Below, piece by piece: positions 46,735-55,772 of a stretch of 64,000 nucleotides of DNA (positions within the stretch are counted from its first letter, which is position 1; every line of letters begins with the position of its first letter). Origin of the DNA: Brevirhabdus pacifica (lineage in GTDB: Bacteria; Pseudomonadota; Alphaproteobacteria; Rhodobacterales; Rhodobacteraceae). The position numbers were made by a program, and so were the translations under genes. The notes beneath the pieces were generated by a model. The model did not search any database, was not told the DNA's origin, and was given only the letters and a program-made list of their open reading frames with translations. The DNA is taken from the NCBI RefSeq assembly GCF_002797755.1, contig NZ_PGFI01000013.1, positions 1-64,000 of the forward strand, in the 5' to 3' direction.

Positions 46735-46929
46735 ATGACCGCGATCACTTCCTACAAGACCACCGCATCCGTGCACGGCGGCACCGCCGCGCGCACCGAG
46801 ACTCTTGGCATCGCCGCCGCCATCCTGGCCGGCCTCGCGCTGCTGTTCGTCGCCGGGATTTCCCAGGCTTCGGTCGTGCATGGCGCCGCCCACGATCAGC
46901 GCCACGCCATCTCGTTCCCCTGCCACTGA
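46735..46929 (+). CDS. cbtB: Cobalt transporter small subunit CbtB
   Basis: A 64-residue membrane protein with one transmembrane helix (about 25-46) and the conserved His-rich C-terminus VHGAAHDQRHAISFPCH, which is thought to bind cobalt. This motif defines CbtB. It is the first gene after the cobalamin riboswitch and ends four bases before cbtA. AAGGAG lies about eight bases upstream of the ATG. Confidence 0.93.
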   Translation: MTAITSYKTTASVHGGTAARTETLGIAAAILAGLALLFVAGISQASVVHGAAHDQRHAISFPCH

Positions 46930-46933
46930 CACG

Positions 46934-47629
46934 ATGACCTATCGTCTGTTCGCCGGCGCGCTCTACGCCGGCCTCGCCGCGGGGCTTGTCGCCGCGGTGC
47001 TTCAGTTCGTCTTCGTCATCCCCCTCCTGGTCGAGGGGGAGTTGTTCGAGACGGGGATGCGGGTCCATTTCCAGGATGGCAGCGTGCAAAGCCCGGCCGG
47101 CTCCGGCGGGCTGGAGTTCGACCTCGTGCGCCACGGGCTGACCGTCGGCATGGCGATCGTCAGCTATACCGCCTTCGCCCTGCTGATGAGTGCCAGCATG
47201 GCCATCGCCGCCCGGCGCGGCGAGGTCATCACCCCCCGGCGCGGCGCCGTCTGGGGGCTGGCGGGCTTTGCCGCCATCGCCCTGTCGCCCGCCGCCGGCC
47301 TTCCGCCCGAGCTGCCTGGCACCATCGGGGCCGAATTGGTCGCCCGCCAGGTCTGGTGGGTGGCGGCGATGCTCTTTTCGGTGGCTGGCATCGCGCTGAT
47401 CGCCTTTGCCCGCGGGCCCCATGCCTGGGCCCTAGCGCTGGCGGGGCTTGGCCTGCTGCTGCTGCCGCATCTCTACGGTGCGCCGATGATCGACCGGTAC
47501 TACGGCATCAGCCCGCCCGAACTCTCGGCGCTTTTCGCCACCCGATCGCTGGCCGTCACTGCGGTGGCCTGGGTGGTGATGGGGGCGGTCGCCGCCCATT
47601 TCCGCGCCGACCATCGGCCCGCGGGCTGA
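46934..47629 (+). CDS. cbtA: Cobalt transporter subunit CbtA
   Basis: A 231-residue inner-membrane protein with about five to six hydrophobic helices. The N-terminus MTYRLFAGALYAGLAAGLVA and the FAAIALSPAAGLPPELPG loop are typical of CbtA, the predicted cobalt permease that pairs with CbtB. Both genes are under the cobalamin riboswitch. The start lies four bases after the cbtB stop. It is convergent with the second TSUP gene, 32 bases away. Confidence 0.92.
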   Translation: MTYRLFAGALYAGLAAGLVAAVLQFVFVIPLLVEGELFETGMRVHFQDGSVQSPAGSGGLEFDLVRHGLTVGMAIVSYTAFALLMSASMAIAARRGEVITPRRGAVWGLAGFAAIALSPAAGLPPELPGTIGAELVARQVWWVAAMLFSVAGIALIAFARGPHAWALALAGLGLLLLPHLYGAPMIDRYYGISPPELSALFATRSLAVTAVAWVVMGAVAAHFRADHRPAG

Positions 47630-47661
47630 GCGGCCTGTCCTGAACCCGATCCCGGGCGGCC

Positions 47662-48423
47662 TCAGATCGCCCGGGTTACGATCAGCGCCGTTGCCGCCAG
47701 CGCCGCCAGACCCAGCGCCACGGGCCGCATCCGCGCCCGGCCCTGGCCCAGCGGATCCCCGCGCGCCACCAACCCGGCCAGCGCCACACCCAGCGCCACC
47801 ATCGGCAGCAGGCTCAGCGCCAGAACCAGGTCCGTCAGGCCCACCAGGCCCTGCCACGCCAGAGCCAGGATCGAAACCGTCATCCCCCAGAAGAAGAACA
47901 CGTTCTGCATCGCCGCCGAGCGGCGCGCCTCGTGGTACTGGTAAAGCAGCGCCATCGGCGGCGCGCCCACCGCCGTCAGCGTGCCCATCAGCCCGGCGGT
48001 GACCCCCGCGCCGAAAAGGCTCAGCCTGCTGATCGCGACCCGCACGCCCAGAAGCGACAGCGCGATGCCAAGGTAGACCGTGCCGCCCACCACCCAGGCC
48101 ACCAGCGCCGGATCCCCGGCCAGGCGCTGCGCCACCAGCGCCGCCAGGACCGCCCCCGCCGCCCGCCCCGCGAAGCCGGCCGGCAGGTCGGCCCTCTCGA
48201 CCAGCCGCAAGTCCACCGCCGTCGACGAAAGCCCCACGGCGATCCCCACCAGAAGCAGCGTGGCGGGCACGAACTCGGGCGCCACCATCGCCACCATGGG
48301 TGCTGCGATCATGCCGAACCCCTGCCCCGCCAGCCGCTGCAACATGGTGCCGGCCAGCACCGCGAGGGCGGCCACCACCCAGGCCGATGCTGCAAGGCCC
48401 GGCCACACCAGCAACTCAGACAA
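47662..48423 (-). CDS. TSUP (TauE/SafE) family permease, second copy
   Basis: A 253-residue inner-membrane protein with about seven to eight hydrophobic helices. The N-terminal half has LAGTMLQRLAGQGFGMIAAPMV and the middle SLFGAGVTAGLMGTLTAVGAPPMALLY, both resembling the repeated TSUP half-motif. The substrate is unknown. It differs clearly from the TSUP gene at 13005, so the two are not recent duplicates. Confidence 0.85.
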   Translation of the reverse strand: MSELLVWPGLAASAWVVAALAVLAGTMLQRLAGQGFGMIAAPMVAMVAPEFVPATLLLVGIAVGLSSTAVDLRLVERADLPAGFAGRAAGAVLAALVAQRLAGDPALVAWVVGGTVYLGIALSLLGVRVAISRLSLFGAGVTAGLMGTLTAVGAPPMALLYQYHEARRSAAMQNVFFFWGMTVSILALAWQGLVGLTDLVLALSLLPMVALGVALAGLVARGDPLGQGRARMRPVALGLAALAATALIVTRAI

Positions 48424-48532
48424 TGGCGGTTGCCCCGCCCGAAAGCTCTGTGCAGAATTGAACTCCGCGCCGGGCGGCGACGCGTTGCGGCGTCATCGGC
48501 GACCTCCGAAAAATACAGGGACAGGACAGATC

Positions 48533-49339
48533 ATGCACGAAGCCGAGGGACGAGCGCAAACGGTAACCGATCCCATGGACCCCGCGCGGCTGGCGGCATT
48601 GCACGCCACCCTCGGACGGCCCGGCCCCGTGCCCGAACTTCTGCCCCCCTTCGCCCACCAGATCCATTTCTGGCAGGCCAGCCCCCCCGAGGGGCTGGGC
48701 GCCGACGGCCACCCCCGCACCGGCGCCTTCATCCCCGATCTTGGCCTGCCCCGGCGGATGTGGGCGGGCGGCCGGCTGATGTTCCATGCCCCCCTTCGCC
48801 CCGGCACCCCGGCCGAGCGCCAGACCAGCATCGTCCGCGTCGCCCGCAAGCAGGGCCGGAGCGGCCCGCTGGGCTTTGTCACCCTCTGTCACGAGATCTT
48901 CCAGGACGGCACCCTGTGCCGCACCGAGGAGCAGGACCTCGTCTACCGCGAGGCCGCCGACCCCGAGGCCCCGCCCCCCCTCGCCATCGACGCCCCCCTC
49001 GACGAGACCGAGGCCCATGTCGTCAGCTTCGACACCACCCTGCTCTTTCGCTACTCGGCCCTGACCTTCAACGGCCACCGCATCCATTACGATACCGAAT
49101 ACGCCCGCCAGGCCGAAGGCTATCCCGGCCTCGTCGTCCACGGCCCCCTGCTGGCCCACCTGCTGATGGATCTGGCCGAGGACAGGCTGGGCGGGCTTCA
49201 GACCTTCAAGTTCCGCGCCACCGCCCCGCTCTTCCATTTCGAGACGGCCGAGCTTTGCCTGCGCGACCGCGACAGCGACCTGATGCTCTGGGTGCGGGCA
49301 CCCGACGGACGGCAATGCATGGTCGCCGAGGCGATGTGA
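48533..49339 (+). CDS. FAS1-like / MaoC-type hot-dog dehydratase (mesaconyl-C4-CoA hydratase-like)
   Basis: A 268-residue double hot-dog protein. The N-terminal half is a FAS1-like dehydratase domain (FAHQIHFWQASPPEGLGADG, then GLPRRMWAGGRLMFHAPLR). The C-terminal half has the hydratase motif FNGHRIHYDTEYARQAEGYPGLVVHGPLLAHLLMDL-type sequence with the usual Asp/His pair. Related enzymes hydrate mesaconyl-C4-CoA or itaconyl-CoA; the exact substrate is not certain. A second ATG at 48575 is a possible start. Confidence 0.85.
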   Translation: MHEAEGRAQTVTDPMDPARLAALHATLGRPGPVPELLPPFAHQIHFWQASPPEGLGADGHPRTGAFIPDLGLPRRMWAGGRLMFHAPLRPGTPAERQTSIVRVARKQGRSGPLGFVTLCHEIFQDGTLCRTEEQDLVYREAADPEAPPPLAIDAPLDETEAHVVSFDTTLLFRYSALTFNGHRIHYDTEYARQAEGYPGLVVHGPLLAHLLMDLAEDRLGGLQTFKFRATAPLFHFETAELCLRDRDSDLMLWVRAPDGRQCMVAEAM

Positions 49340-49376
49340 CCGCCCCGCCCTCGCGGCACCGTCCTTCAGTGTCGTG

Positions 49377-49406
49377 AAAATATCCCGGCCCCCCGGTCGG
49401 GCCGGG
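49377..49406 (-). terminator. Probable terminator after rsmD
   Basis: On the minus strand an 8-bp inverted repeat CCCGGCCC / GGGCCGGG (49399-49406 and 49384-49391) is followed by ATATTTT. It lies just past the rsmD stop and between convergent genes. Confidence 0.55.
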
Positions 49407-49413
49407 CGCGGCC

Positions 49414-49974
49414 TCAGCCGAGGCGCAGGACGGTGATCACCGTGTCGCCATAGCGGCGCTGGTCTTCCATCTCGGCCCCCTCGGGGATCTGCGGCGGGCC
49501 ACTCTCTTCCCAGACGACAAGGGCGCCGGGCGCGATCCAGCCGCCCTCGCCCGCCCGCGCCAGGGCCCGCTCGCCCATGGATTTGCCATAGGGCGGGTCC
49601 AAGAAGATCAGATCGTGGGGCGCGTCGGGGTTGGCCTCCAGCCTGGTGGCGTCGCGCCGGTGCAGCCGGGTACTGTCGGCGCTGCGCGTCAGCTCGACGT
49701 TGCGCCGGATCAGCCCGCCCGCGACCCGCCCGTCATCGACAAAGGTGACATGCGCCGCCCCGCGCGACAGCGCCTCGAGGCCCAGCGCGCCGGTCCCTGC
49801 AAAAAGGTCCAGCACCCGCGCGCCCGAGATGGGATCGCCATAGCGGCCGCCCAGCAGGTGGCTGAACAGGGCCTCGCGCACCCGGTCCGAGGTCGGGCGC
49901 AAATGCTTGCCCGCGTCCCCCTTGCCCAGCGCCGCCAGGGTCAGGCCGCGAAAGGATCCCGCGATGATCCGCAT
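49414..49974 (-). CDS. rsmD: 16S rRNA (guanine966-N2)-methyltransferase RsmD
   Basis: A 186-residue SAM-dependent methyltransferase acting on 16S rRNA. RIIAGSFRGLTLAAL starts the protein; LDLFAGTGALGLEALSRGA binds SAM, and LIFLDPPYGKSMGERAL carries the catalytic DPPY. Start and stop fit the family. It begins immediately after the last base of the FAD-reductase gene, so the two are one transcript. Confidence 0.95.
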   Translation of the reverse strand: MRIIAGSFRGLTLAALGKGDAGKHLRPTSDRVREALFSHLLGGRYGDPISGARVLDLFAGTGALGLEALSRGAAHVTFVDDGRVAGGLIRRNVELTRSADSTRLHRRDATRLEANPDAPHDLIFLDPPYGKSMGERALARAGEGGWIAPGALVVWEESGPPQIPEGAEMEDQRRYGDTVITVLRLG

Positions 49975-51243
49975 TCAGCCCAGCAGCTCCTTGACCGGCA
50001 GATCGTGCCGCGCCACCTGCGCGGGCTCCGGCGAGCGGCCGGCCTCGATCAGCCGCTTGCCCACCATGTAGCTGCGCGGATCGTTGATTGCGTCGACGGC
50101 CAGCAGGGTGTCGCCCCGGAAGTACCAGTAGGAGACCGGCGCCGACAGGTCCTCGGCGGCCTCTGGTGCGGCGCGCACGACGACCCGGTCGTAGCCGGTG
50201 TTCAGCCCGGCGATCTGCAGCTTCGCGTCATACTGGTCCGACCAGAACCAAGGCCGGGGGACATAGGGCGTCTCGGCACCCATCATGTTGTCAGCCACGG
50301 CCTCGGCCTGATCGATGGCATTCTGCACGCTTTCCAGCCTCAGCCGCCCTTCGCCCAGGGGGAAGTTGGCGCAATCCCCCGCCGCCCAGACATCGGGGGC
50401 CGAGCTGCGACCCAGCGCGTCGACGCGGATGCCATCCTCGACCGCAAGCCCCGCGGCCTCGGCCAGCTCCGTCTCGGGCAGGATACCGACGCCGACGATG
50501 ACGAAATCCACCTCCAGGGTGCTGCCGTCGGTCAATTGCGCCGCGTGAACCCGCCCGTCGCCCCGCCCGTCGCCAGCATCAGCCTCGCCCTCGGTCAGCC
50601 GCTCCAGCCCGACGCCTTCGCGCAGGTCGACCCCATGGGCCGCGTGCAGCTGGCGGAACCGCTCGGATGTCTCGGGCGCGGCCACGCGCTGCAGGATGCG
50701 CTCGCCCATCTCGACCACGGTCACCGCGACGCCCAGCTTGCAGGCCACCGCGGCGGCCTCCAGGCCGATGTAGCCACCGCCGACGATCAGGGCGCGGCGC
50801 CCCTCGGCGAACTCGGGTGCCATGGCGTCGACATCCGCGAGGGTGCGGACCACGTGCACGCCCTTCAATGCGCCGCCGATTGCCGCCGGCAGGTGGCGCG
50901 GACGCGAGCCGGTGGTCAGCGCCAGCGCGTCGTAGGACAGGCTCTCCTCCGCGCCATCCGGGCCGGCAAGGGTCAGGCTGCGCACGGAGGTGTCGATGGC
51001 CGTCACCTTGCGGCCGGTCAGCAGGTCGATCTTCTGCTCGCCATAGAAACGCTCGGGGCGCAGGAACAACCGCTCGCGGCTGATCTCGCCCAACAGGTAG
51101 CCCTTGGACAGGGGCGGGCGTTGGTAGGGGGGTGCATCCTCGTCGCCGACCAGGGTGATGCGCCCCTCGAAGCCCTTGGCCCTGAGCCGCGCCACCAGAG
51201 AGGCCCCGGCCTGCCCGGCGCCCACCACCACGAAATGTGTCAT
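49975..51243 (-). CDS. FAD-dependent ferredoxin/rubredoxin reductase-type oxidoreductase
   Basis: A 422-residue NAD(P)H- and FAD-binding oxidoreductase. The first Rossmann motif is VVVGAGQAGASL (5-16), the NAD(P)H motif is LIVGGGYIGLEAAAV, and the FAD motif is VWAAGDCANFPLGEG. A C-terminal reductase domain follows (PWFWSDQYDAKLQIAGL). This layout is that of bacterial ferredoxin reductases serving cytochrome P450 or dioxygenase systems; no partner gene is adjacent. ATG 51243 was chosen; the frame is open further upstream without similarity. Confidence 0.88.
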   Translation of the reverse strand: MTHFVVVGAGQAGASLVARLRAKGFEGRITLVGDEDAPPYQRPPLSKGYLLGEISRERLFLRPERFYGEQKIDLLTGRKVTAIDTSVRSLTLAGPDGAEESLSYDALALTTGSRPRHLPAAIGGALKGVHVVRTLADVDAMAPEFAEGRRALIVGGGYIGLEAAAVACKLGVAVTVVEMGERILQRVAAPETSERFRQLHAAHGVDLREGVGLERLTEGEADAGDGRGDGRVHAAQLTDGSTLEVDFVIVGVGILPETELAEAAGLAVEDGIRVDALGRSSAPDVWAAGDCANFPLGEGRLRLESVQNAIDQAEAVADNMMGAETPYVPRPWFWSDQYDAKLQIAGLNTGYDRVVVRAAPEAAEDLSAPVSYWYFRGDTLLAVDAINDPRSYMVGKRLIEAGRSPEPAQVARHDLPVKELLG

Positions 51244-51324
51244 CCGACGCTCTCCCCCTCTGGTTTGCCGCGCGGGGGAACCTATAACACGGGGGGTGAA
51301 ACGCAATGAATGAAAGGTGATGGC

Positions 51325-51822
51325 ATGGCAATTAAGGTGGGTGACCGGATTCCCGACGCAACCCTGCTGAGGATCGGCGATGCCGGCCCCGAGGCGGTCT
51401 CGATGGAGGGGCTGACCAAGGGCCGCAAGGTGGTGATCTTCGCCGTGCCCGGCGCCTATACGCCGACTTGCGACTCTGCCCATGTGCCCAGCTTCATTCG
51501 CACCCGCGACCGCTATGACGCCGCCGGCGTGGACGAGATCGTCTGCCTCTCGGTCAACGATCCCTTCGTGATGAAAAGCTGGGGCGAATCGACCGGCGCC
51601 CTGGATGCCGGCATCACTATGCTGGCCGACGCCGGGGCCGAATTCACCCGCGCCGTGGGAATGGACTTCACCGCCGAGGGCGCCGGGTTCATCAACCGCT
51701 CTGTCCGCTACGCCATGCTGGTCGAGGATGGCGTGGTCAAGCTGCTGAACATCGAGGAGGCGCGGGGCGTCTGCGAGGTTTCGGGCGGCGAGGGGCTTCT
51801 GGCCGACATGGCCGCCCTCTGA
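51325..51822 (+). CDS. Peroxiredoxin, Prx5/hybrid type
   Basis: A 165-residue thiol peroxidase. The peroxidatic Cys49 is in FAVPGAYTPTCDSAHVP, the Prx5 signature. GVCEVSGGEG near the C-terminus has a second Cys (Cys150) that may resolve the disulfide. VGMDFTAEGAGFINRSVRYAML is also conserved. The ATG at 51325 starts the usual MAIKVGDRIP. It is divergent from the FAD-reductase gene by 81 bases. Confidence 0.94.
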   Translation: MAIKVGDRIPDATLLRIGDAGPEAVSMEGLTKGRKVVIFAVPGAYTPTCDSAHVPSFIRTRDRYDAAGVDEIVCLSVNDPFVMKSWGESTGALDAGITMLADAGAEFTRAVGMDFTAEGAGFINRSVRYAMLVEDGVVKLLNIEEARGVCEVSGGEGLLADMAAL

Positions 51823-51876
51823 TCACTTGAGGGTCCCGCGCCTTGCGCGGGACACCTATGCGCCAGAAGGGCGCGC

Positions 51877-52800
51877 TCAGCCTGCGGGCGCCGGGGTTCC
51901 GGGGCGATCGACCCCGTTCGCGCCCTCGGATCCATCGGCGTCGTTGCCCTCTTCGGCGCGGGCCTGCACCAGCGTCCGCGTCGGGAAGGGGATATCGATG
52001 CCGTTGGCGTCGAAGGCTTCCTTGACGGCGCGGGTCATGTCGGCGTGGAACTTGAAGAACTCGGCCCGGTCGCACCAGACCCGCACCGTGAAATCGACCG
52101 AGCTGTCGCCAAGGTTGCGGACCTGGATGAATGGCTCGGGGTTGGCATGGGCGCGGGGGTCCGACAGGATGGTGTCGCGGATCACCTGCTCGGCCCGGGC
52201 CAGATCGGCGCCGTAGCCCACGCCGAAGATCCACTCGGCATTGCGCAGGGGATAGGCCGAGTAGTTGGTGATCGCCGAGCCCCAGACATCGCTGTTGGGA
52301 ATGATGATCTGGACGTTGCCGGTGGTCGCAAGCTCGGTCATCACGATCGAGATGTCCTTGACCGTGCCCGAATGGCCCGCCACCTCGACGAAATCACCCA
52401 CGCGGAAGGGGCGGAAAATCACCATCATCACGCCCGCGGCGATGTTCGACAGCGTGCCCTGCAGCGCCAGGCCGATGGCCAGGCCCGCGGCACCGATGAT
52501 TGCCACCAGCGAGGCCGTCTGCACCCCGAAGCGGTTCAGCACGAACACGGCCGCGAATGTCAGGATGGCATAGCGCGCCACGTTCCCCAGAAAGGCGAAA
52601 AGCGTGTCGTCGATCCGCTTGTAGCGCGCCGCTATGCCGATGATGCGCCGCCGCACCCAGCCCGAGATCATGAAGGCCAGCACCACGATCAGGATCGCCA
52701 CCAGCACGTTGCCGATGACCGAGGCCAGGAACTGGATCGTCAGGAGGTCGCCGATCGTCACGCCGCTGGCGATCGGGGTCGAAAGAATATCGTTCATCAA
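51877..52800 (-). CDS. Small-conductance mechanosensitive channel, MscS family
   Basis: A 307-residue membrane channel. Three N-terminal hydrophobic helices lie at about 20-48, 70-88 and 93-120; the third, pore-lining one is [20 protein letters not shown] followed by [21 protein letters not shown]. The cytoplasmic vestibule domain includes [11 protein letters not shown] and [17 protein letters not shown]. It opens on membrane tension to release solutes. The start overlaps the phhB stop by four bases (ATGA). Confidence 0.93.
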   Translation of the reverse strand: MMNDILSTPIASGVTIGDLLTIQFLASVIGNVLVAILIVVLAFMISGWVRRRIIGIAARYKRIDDTLFAFLGNVARYAILTFAAVFVLNRFGVQTASLVAIIGAAGLAIGLALQGTLSNIAAGVMMVIFRPFRVGDFVEVAGHSGTVKDISIVMTELATTGNVQIIIPNSDVWGSAITNYSAYPLRNAEWIFGVGYGADLARAEQVIRDTILSDPRAHANPEPFIQVRNLGDSSVDFTVRVWCDRAEFFKFHADMTRAVKEAFDANGIDIPFPTRTLVQARAEEGNDADGSEGANGVDRPGTPAPAG

Positions 52801-53117
52801 GAGTTCAGTGCATCCATCTTGCGGGCGAGTTTCACGTCCCTTTGCGTCAGACCGCCAGCATCGTGGCTGGTCAGCGTGACGTCAACGCGGTTGTAGACGT
52901 TGGACCATTCGGGGTGGTGGTTCCACTTTTCCGCCCAGATGGCGGCGCGGGTCATCCAGCCGAAGGCCTCGACGAAGTTCTTGAACTCGAACCTCTTGGA
53001 CAGGGCATCGCGCCCCTCGTCCAGGCGCCAGCCATTGTCCAGCAGGGGCGCCAGCGCTTCCTCGCGCGCCTCCCGCTCCAGCATGTCCTGCGGGGTCTTC
53101 TGGTTCTTGTCGGTCAT
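52797..53117 (-). CDS. phhB: 4a-hydroxytetrahydrobiopterin dehydratase (PCD/DCoH)
   Basis: A 106-residue pterin-4a-carbinolamine dehydratase. The active-site segment [22 protein letters not shown] holds the His pair (NHHPEW), and the C-terminal [15 protein letters not shown]-type segment is conserved. It recycles pterin cofactor for aromatic amino acid hydroxylases or has a molybdopterin-linked role. It is four-base-coupled to both neighbours (FemAB-like upstream, mscS downstream). Confidence 0.94.
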   Translation of the reverse strand: MTDKNQKTPQDMLEREAREEALAPLLDNGWRLDEGRDALSKRFEFKNFVEAFGWMTRAAIWAEKWNHHPEWSNVYNRVDVTLTSHDAGGLTQRDVKLARKMDALNS

Positions 53118-54337
53118 TCTCTCTCCGTCGCGGTGGTCTTGCGGAAGGGTCCGTAGGAAGTCAGCACCTCAATTTCATCCTCGACCGCCTCGCGCTCGGC
53201 CTCGAGGAATTGCGCCACGGCGCGGCGGAACCCGGCGTCCGCGATCCAGTGCAGCGAATGGGTCGCCACCGGCAGGTAGCCACGGGCAAGCTTGTGTTCG
53301 CCCTGGGCGCCGGCCTCGACCCGGGCGAGACCGTGGGCGATGGCATGGTCCATCGCCTGATAGTAGCATAGTTCGAAATGCAGGAAGGGGTGATCCTCGA
53401 CACAGCCCCAGTAGCGCCCGTAAAGCGTGTCGCGCCCGATGAAGTTCAGCGCGCCCGCGACAGGTTCATCCCCGCGCAGCGCCAGGACCAGCAACACGTC
53501 GCGGCGCATGGTCTCCTGCACCTCGTCGAAAAAGGCACGGGTCAGGTAGGGATGGCCCCATTTACGGGCCCCGGTGTCCTGGTAGAAGCGCCAGAAGGCA
53601 TCCCAGTGCTCAGGCTCGATCTCGTCGCCGGTCAGCCGCACGATGCGCCCGCCGAAGCGCGCCGCGCCCTCACGCTCCTTGCGGATGTTTCGGCGCTTGC
53701 GCGAGCTAAGCGTGGCGAGAAAGGCATCGAAATCCGCGTATTCCCGGTTCTGCCAGTGGAATTGCTGACCGGTGCGGTGCATCAGGCCCATCGCCTCGCC
53801 TGCGGCGGCTTCCTGCGGGGTGCAGAAGGTGGCGTGGGCGGAGGAAAGGTCGTTGTCGGCGGCGATCTGGACCATGCCCTGGACCAGCGCGGCCATCCCC
53901 GCCTCGTGCCAGCCGGGTGCGGTCAGGAACCGGCGGCCGGTGGCGGGGGTGAAGGGCACGGCCAGTTGCAGCTTGGGGTAGTAATCCCCGCCTGCCCGCT
54001 CGAAGGCATGGGCCCAGGAGTGGTCGAAGACGTATTCGCCCTGGCTGTGCGACTTGGCGTAAAGCGGGGCGCAGGCGATGACGCGCCCCTCGCTTCGGGC
54101 TACCAGGTAGCGCGGCTGCCAGCCGGTTCCCCGCCCGACCGAGCCCGAGCGTTCCAGCGCCAGCAGGAAGCGGTGGGTGGTGAAAGGGTCGACGGGGCGG
54201 GCCGCTTTGTCGGGATCCGGCCCATCGGATTGCACTACCTCCGGGCAGGCGCAGGCATCCCACTCCGCGGCCGGGATATCCCCTAGGCTGGGATGGACGT
54301 GGATCTCGATCTCGGTGCTTTGCATCTGCTCTTCCAT
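53114..54337 (-). CDS. FemAB-like / DUF482 GNAT-fold protein
   Basis: A 407-residue protein of the FemAB-like (PF04339-type) family, a double GNAT fold that may transfer an aminoacyl or acyl group in envelope synthesis. Diagnostic pieces are [36 protein letters not shown], and [13 protein letters not shown] with the later [20 protein letters not shown]. The start is uncertain between ATG 54337 (with GGAG) and ATG 54325. No signal peptide is seen. It belongs to the RidA-ugpQ-FemAB-phhB-mscS row. Confidence 0.85.
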   Translation of the reverse strand: MEEQMQSTEIEIHVHPSLGDIPAAEWDACACPEVVQSDGPDPDKAARPVDPFTTHRFLLALERSGSVGRGTGWQPRYLVARSEGRVIACAPLYAKSHSQGEYVFDHSWAHAFERAGGDYYPKLQLAVPFTPATGRRFLTAPGWHEAGMAALVQGMVQIAADNDLSSAHATFCTPQEAAAGEAMGLMHRTGQQFHWQNREYADFDAFLATLSSRKRRNIRKEREGAARFGGRIVRLTGDEIEPEHWDAFWRFYQDTGARKWGHPYLTRAFFDEVQETMRRDVLLVLALRGDEPVAGALNFIGRDTLYGRYWGCVEDHPFLHFELCYYQAMDHAIAHGLARVEAGAQGEHKLARGYLPVATHSLHWIADAGFRRAVAQFLEAEREAVEDEIEVLTSYGPFRKTTATERE

Positions 54338-54395
54338 GCGCCCTGCTCCAGATGGTCCGGGCACGATCCGCGTCAAGTGGGGCGGGCCCGGTGCC

Positions 54396-55205
54396 CTAGG
54401 GCACCGCGGGGGTATACCCCTCGAAGGTGATGCCCTGCGCGTGGTCGCGGGCGCGCCCCTCCTGCGCGGCGGAGCGGACGGTCCAGCACAGGATGTCATG
54501 CCCGGCTCCGGCGATCCGGGCCACGGCAGGGGCGTCGAGGTCGCGGACATCGTGGCTGATGAAGCTGCCGCCGACGCGCGCAAGATCCGGGATGCCGCGC
54601 AGCGCCGCCAGGTCGGCCGGGTCGACCCCGGGCCAGTCGTCCGCCGCGAAATCGCAGGTGACCAGCCCCCGCGCCACGCCGGGCGCCAGGTCTTGCAGCC
54701 GCGCCATGCTGTGGGGATTGAAGGACATCACCGCGACCGGCCCGTCGTAATCCGCCAGCTCGGCGGCGACCGCCGCCTCCAGCCGGCCGGCATCCGGCCC
54801 CTGCCCCGACCTTTGCCCCGGGCCCAGGCTGCCGCTCTGGTCCTTGATCTCGATCAGCAGGGGCACGCGGCCGGCAACCAGCGCCAGCACCTGCGCCAGG
54901 GTGGGGATCCCCTCCTCGCCGCCGCTGAGCGGGATCCGACCCAGCTCTTCCGCCGGCAGGGCGGCGACCGGGCCCTTGCGCGCGGTCAGCCGATCCAGCG
55001 TCTCGTCGTGAAAGACCATCGCCCGCCCGTCGGCCGACGGTTGCACGTCCAACTCGATCCCGAAGCCCGCCTCGATCGCCGCGCGAAAGGCGGCAAGCGA
55101 GTTCTCGGGCCGACCCTGTGCACGGTCGTGCAGACCGCGGTGCGCCAGCGGCAGCCGCAGGAAATCGCGCGCCAGACGCGGGGCCGGGGTGCCGGTGGGT
55201 GTCAT
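54396..55205 (-). CDS. ugpQ: Glycerophosphodiester phosphodiesterase
   Basis: A 269-residue GDPD that cuts glycerophosphodiesters to glycerol 3-phosphate. The catalytic PLAHRGLHDR, ENSLAAFRAAIEAGFGIELD and MVFHDETLDRLT motifs are intact. It lacks a signal peptide, so it is the cytoplasmic UgpQ type. ATG 55205 gives the family start, ten bases after the RidA stop. Confidence 0.92.
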   Translation of the reverse strand: MTPTGTPAPRLARDFLRLPLAHRGLHDRAQGRPENSLAAFRAAIEAGFGIELDVQPSADGRAMVFHDETLDRLTARKGPVAALPAEELGRIPLSGGEEGIPTLAQVLALVAGRVPLLIEIKDQSGSLGPGQRSGQGPDAGRLEAAVAAELADYDGPVAVMSFNPHSMARLQDLAPGVARGLVTCDFAADDWPGVDPADLAALRGIPDLARVGGSFISHDVRDLDAPAVARIAGAGHDILCWTVRSAAQEGRARDHAQGITFEGYTPAVP

Positions 55206-55215
55206 CGCCGGTGCC

Positions 55216-55680
55216 TCAGCGGACCTGAAAGATGCCTTCGATCTCGACCGCGACTCCCAGCGGCAGTGACGCCGCCGACACGGCGGCCCGCGCGTGCCGC
55301 CCCGCGTCACCCAGCACCTCGGCGAACAGGTCCGAGGCGCCGTTGATGACCTTGGGCTGGTCGGTGAAGTCGGGGGTGGAGTTGACGAAGCCGGTCAGCT
55401 TGACGACCCGCACCAGCCGGTCGAGGTCGCCGTCACAGGCCGCGCGCACCTGCGCCAGCAGCGACAGGGCACAGGCCCGGGCCGCGCGGGCCCCCTGCTC
55501 CACGCCCAGGTCATCGCCCAGCCGGCCGGTGATGAAGCCATCGCGGTCCTGGGAGATCTGGCCCGAGACGTAAAGCACGTCGCCCAGCAACACGTAGGGC
55601 ACGTAGTTGGCGGCCGGGGCCGGGGCGTCGGGCAGGGTCTCGCCCAGGTCGGCGAGGCGGGTTTCAAAGGTGCCGGGCAT
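55216..55680 (-). CDS. RidA-family enamine/imine deaminase
   Basis: A 154-residue RidA/YjgF/UK114-family protein of the longer type. LLGDVLYVSGQISQDRDGF is the conserved core, and VVKLTGFVNSTPDF and GRHARAAVSAASLPLGVAVEIEG follow. The Arg of the HARAAV motif is the residue that binds the substrate carboxylate in active RidA proteins. It likely clears reactive 2-aminoacrylate. It heads the RidA-ugpQ unit. Confidence 0.93.
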   Translation of the reverse strand: MPGTFETRLADLGETLPDAPAPAANYVPYVLLGDVLYVSGQISQDRDGFITGRLGDDLGVEQGARAARACALSLLAQVRAACDGDLDRLVRVVKLTGFVNSTPDFTDQPKVINGASDLFAEVLGDAGRHARAAVSAASLPLGVAVEIEGIFQVR

Positions 55681-55772
55681 GGTGACCTCCTGGATTGGCG
55701 GCGCGGGGCGCGCGTGAATTGTGGGCGACGCTAGCGCGGGGCCGGCGCCGGGGGAACAGCAAAACGCATCGC

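Noticed and set aside
46372-46932. 186-codon minus-strand open frame over the riboswitch
   Set aside because: The plus strand holds a full cobalamin riboswitch and cbtB here; the antisense frame has no motifs.
51833-51853. Terminator after the peroxiredoxin gene
   Set aside because: The 8-bp stem GTCCCGCG/CGCGGGAC is perfect but there is no T-run on either strand, so it cannot be called an intrinsic terminator.
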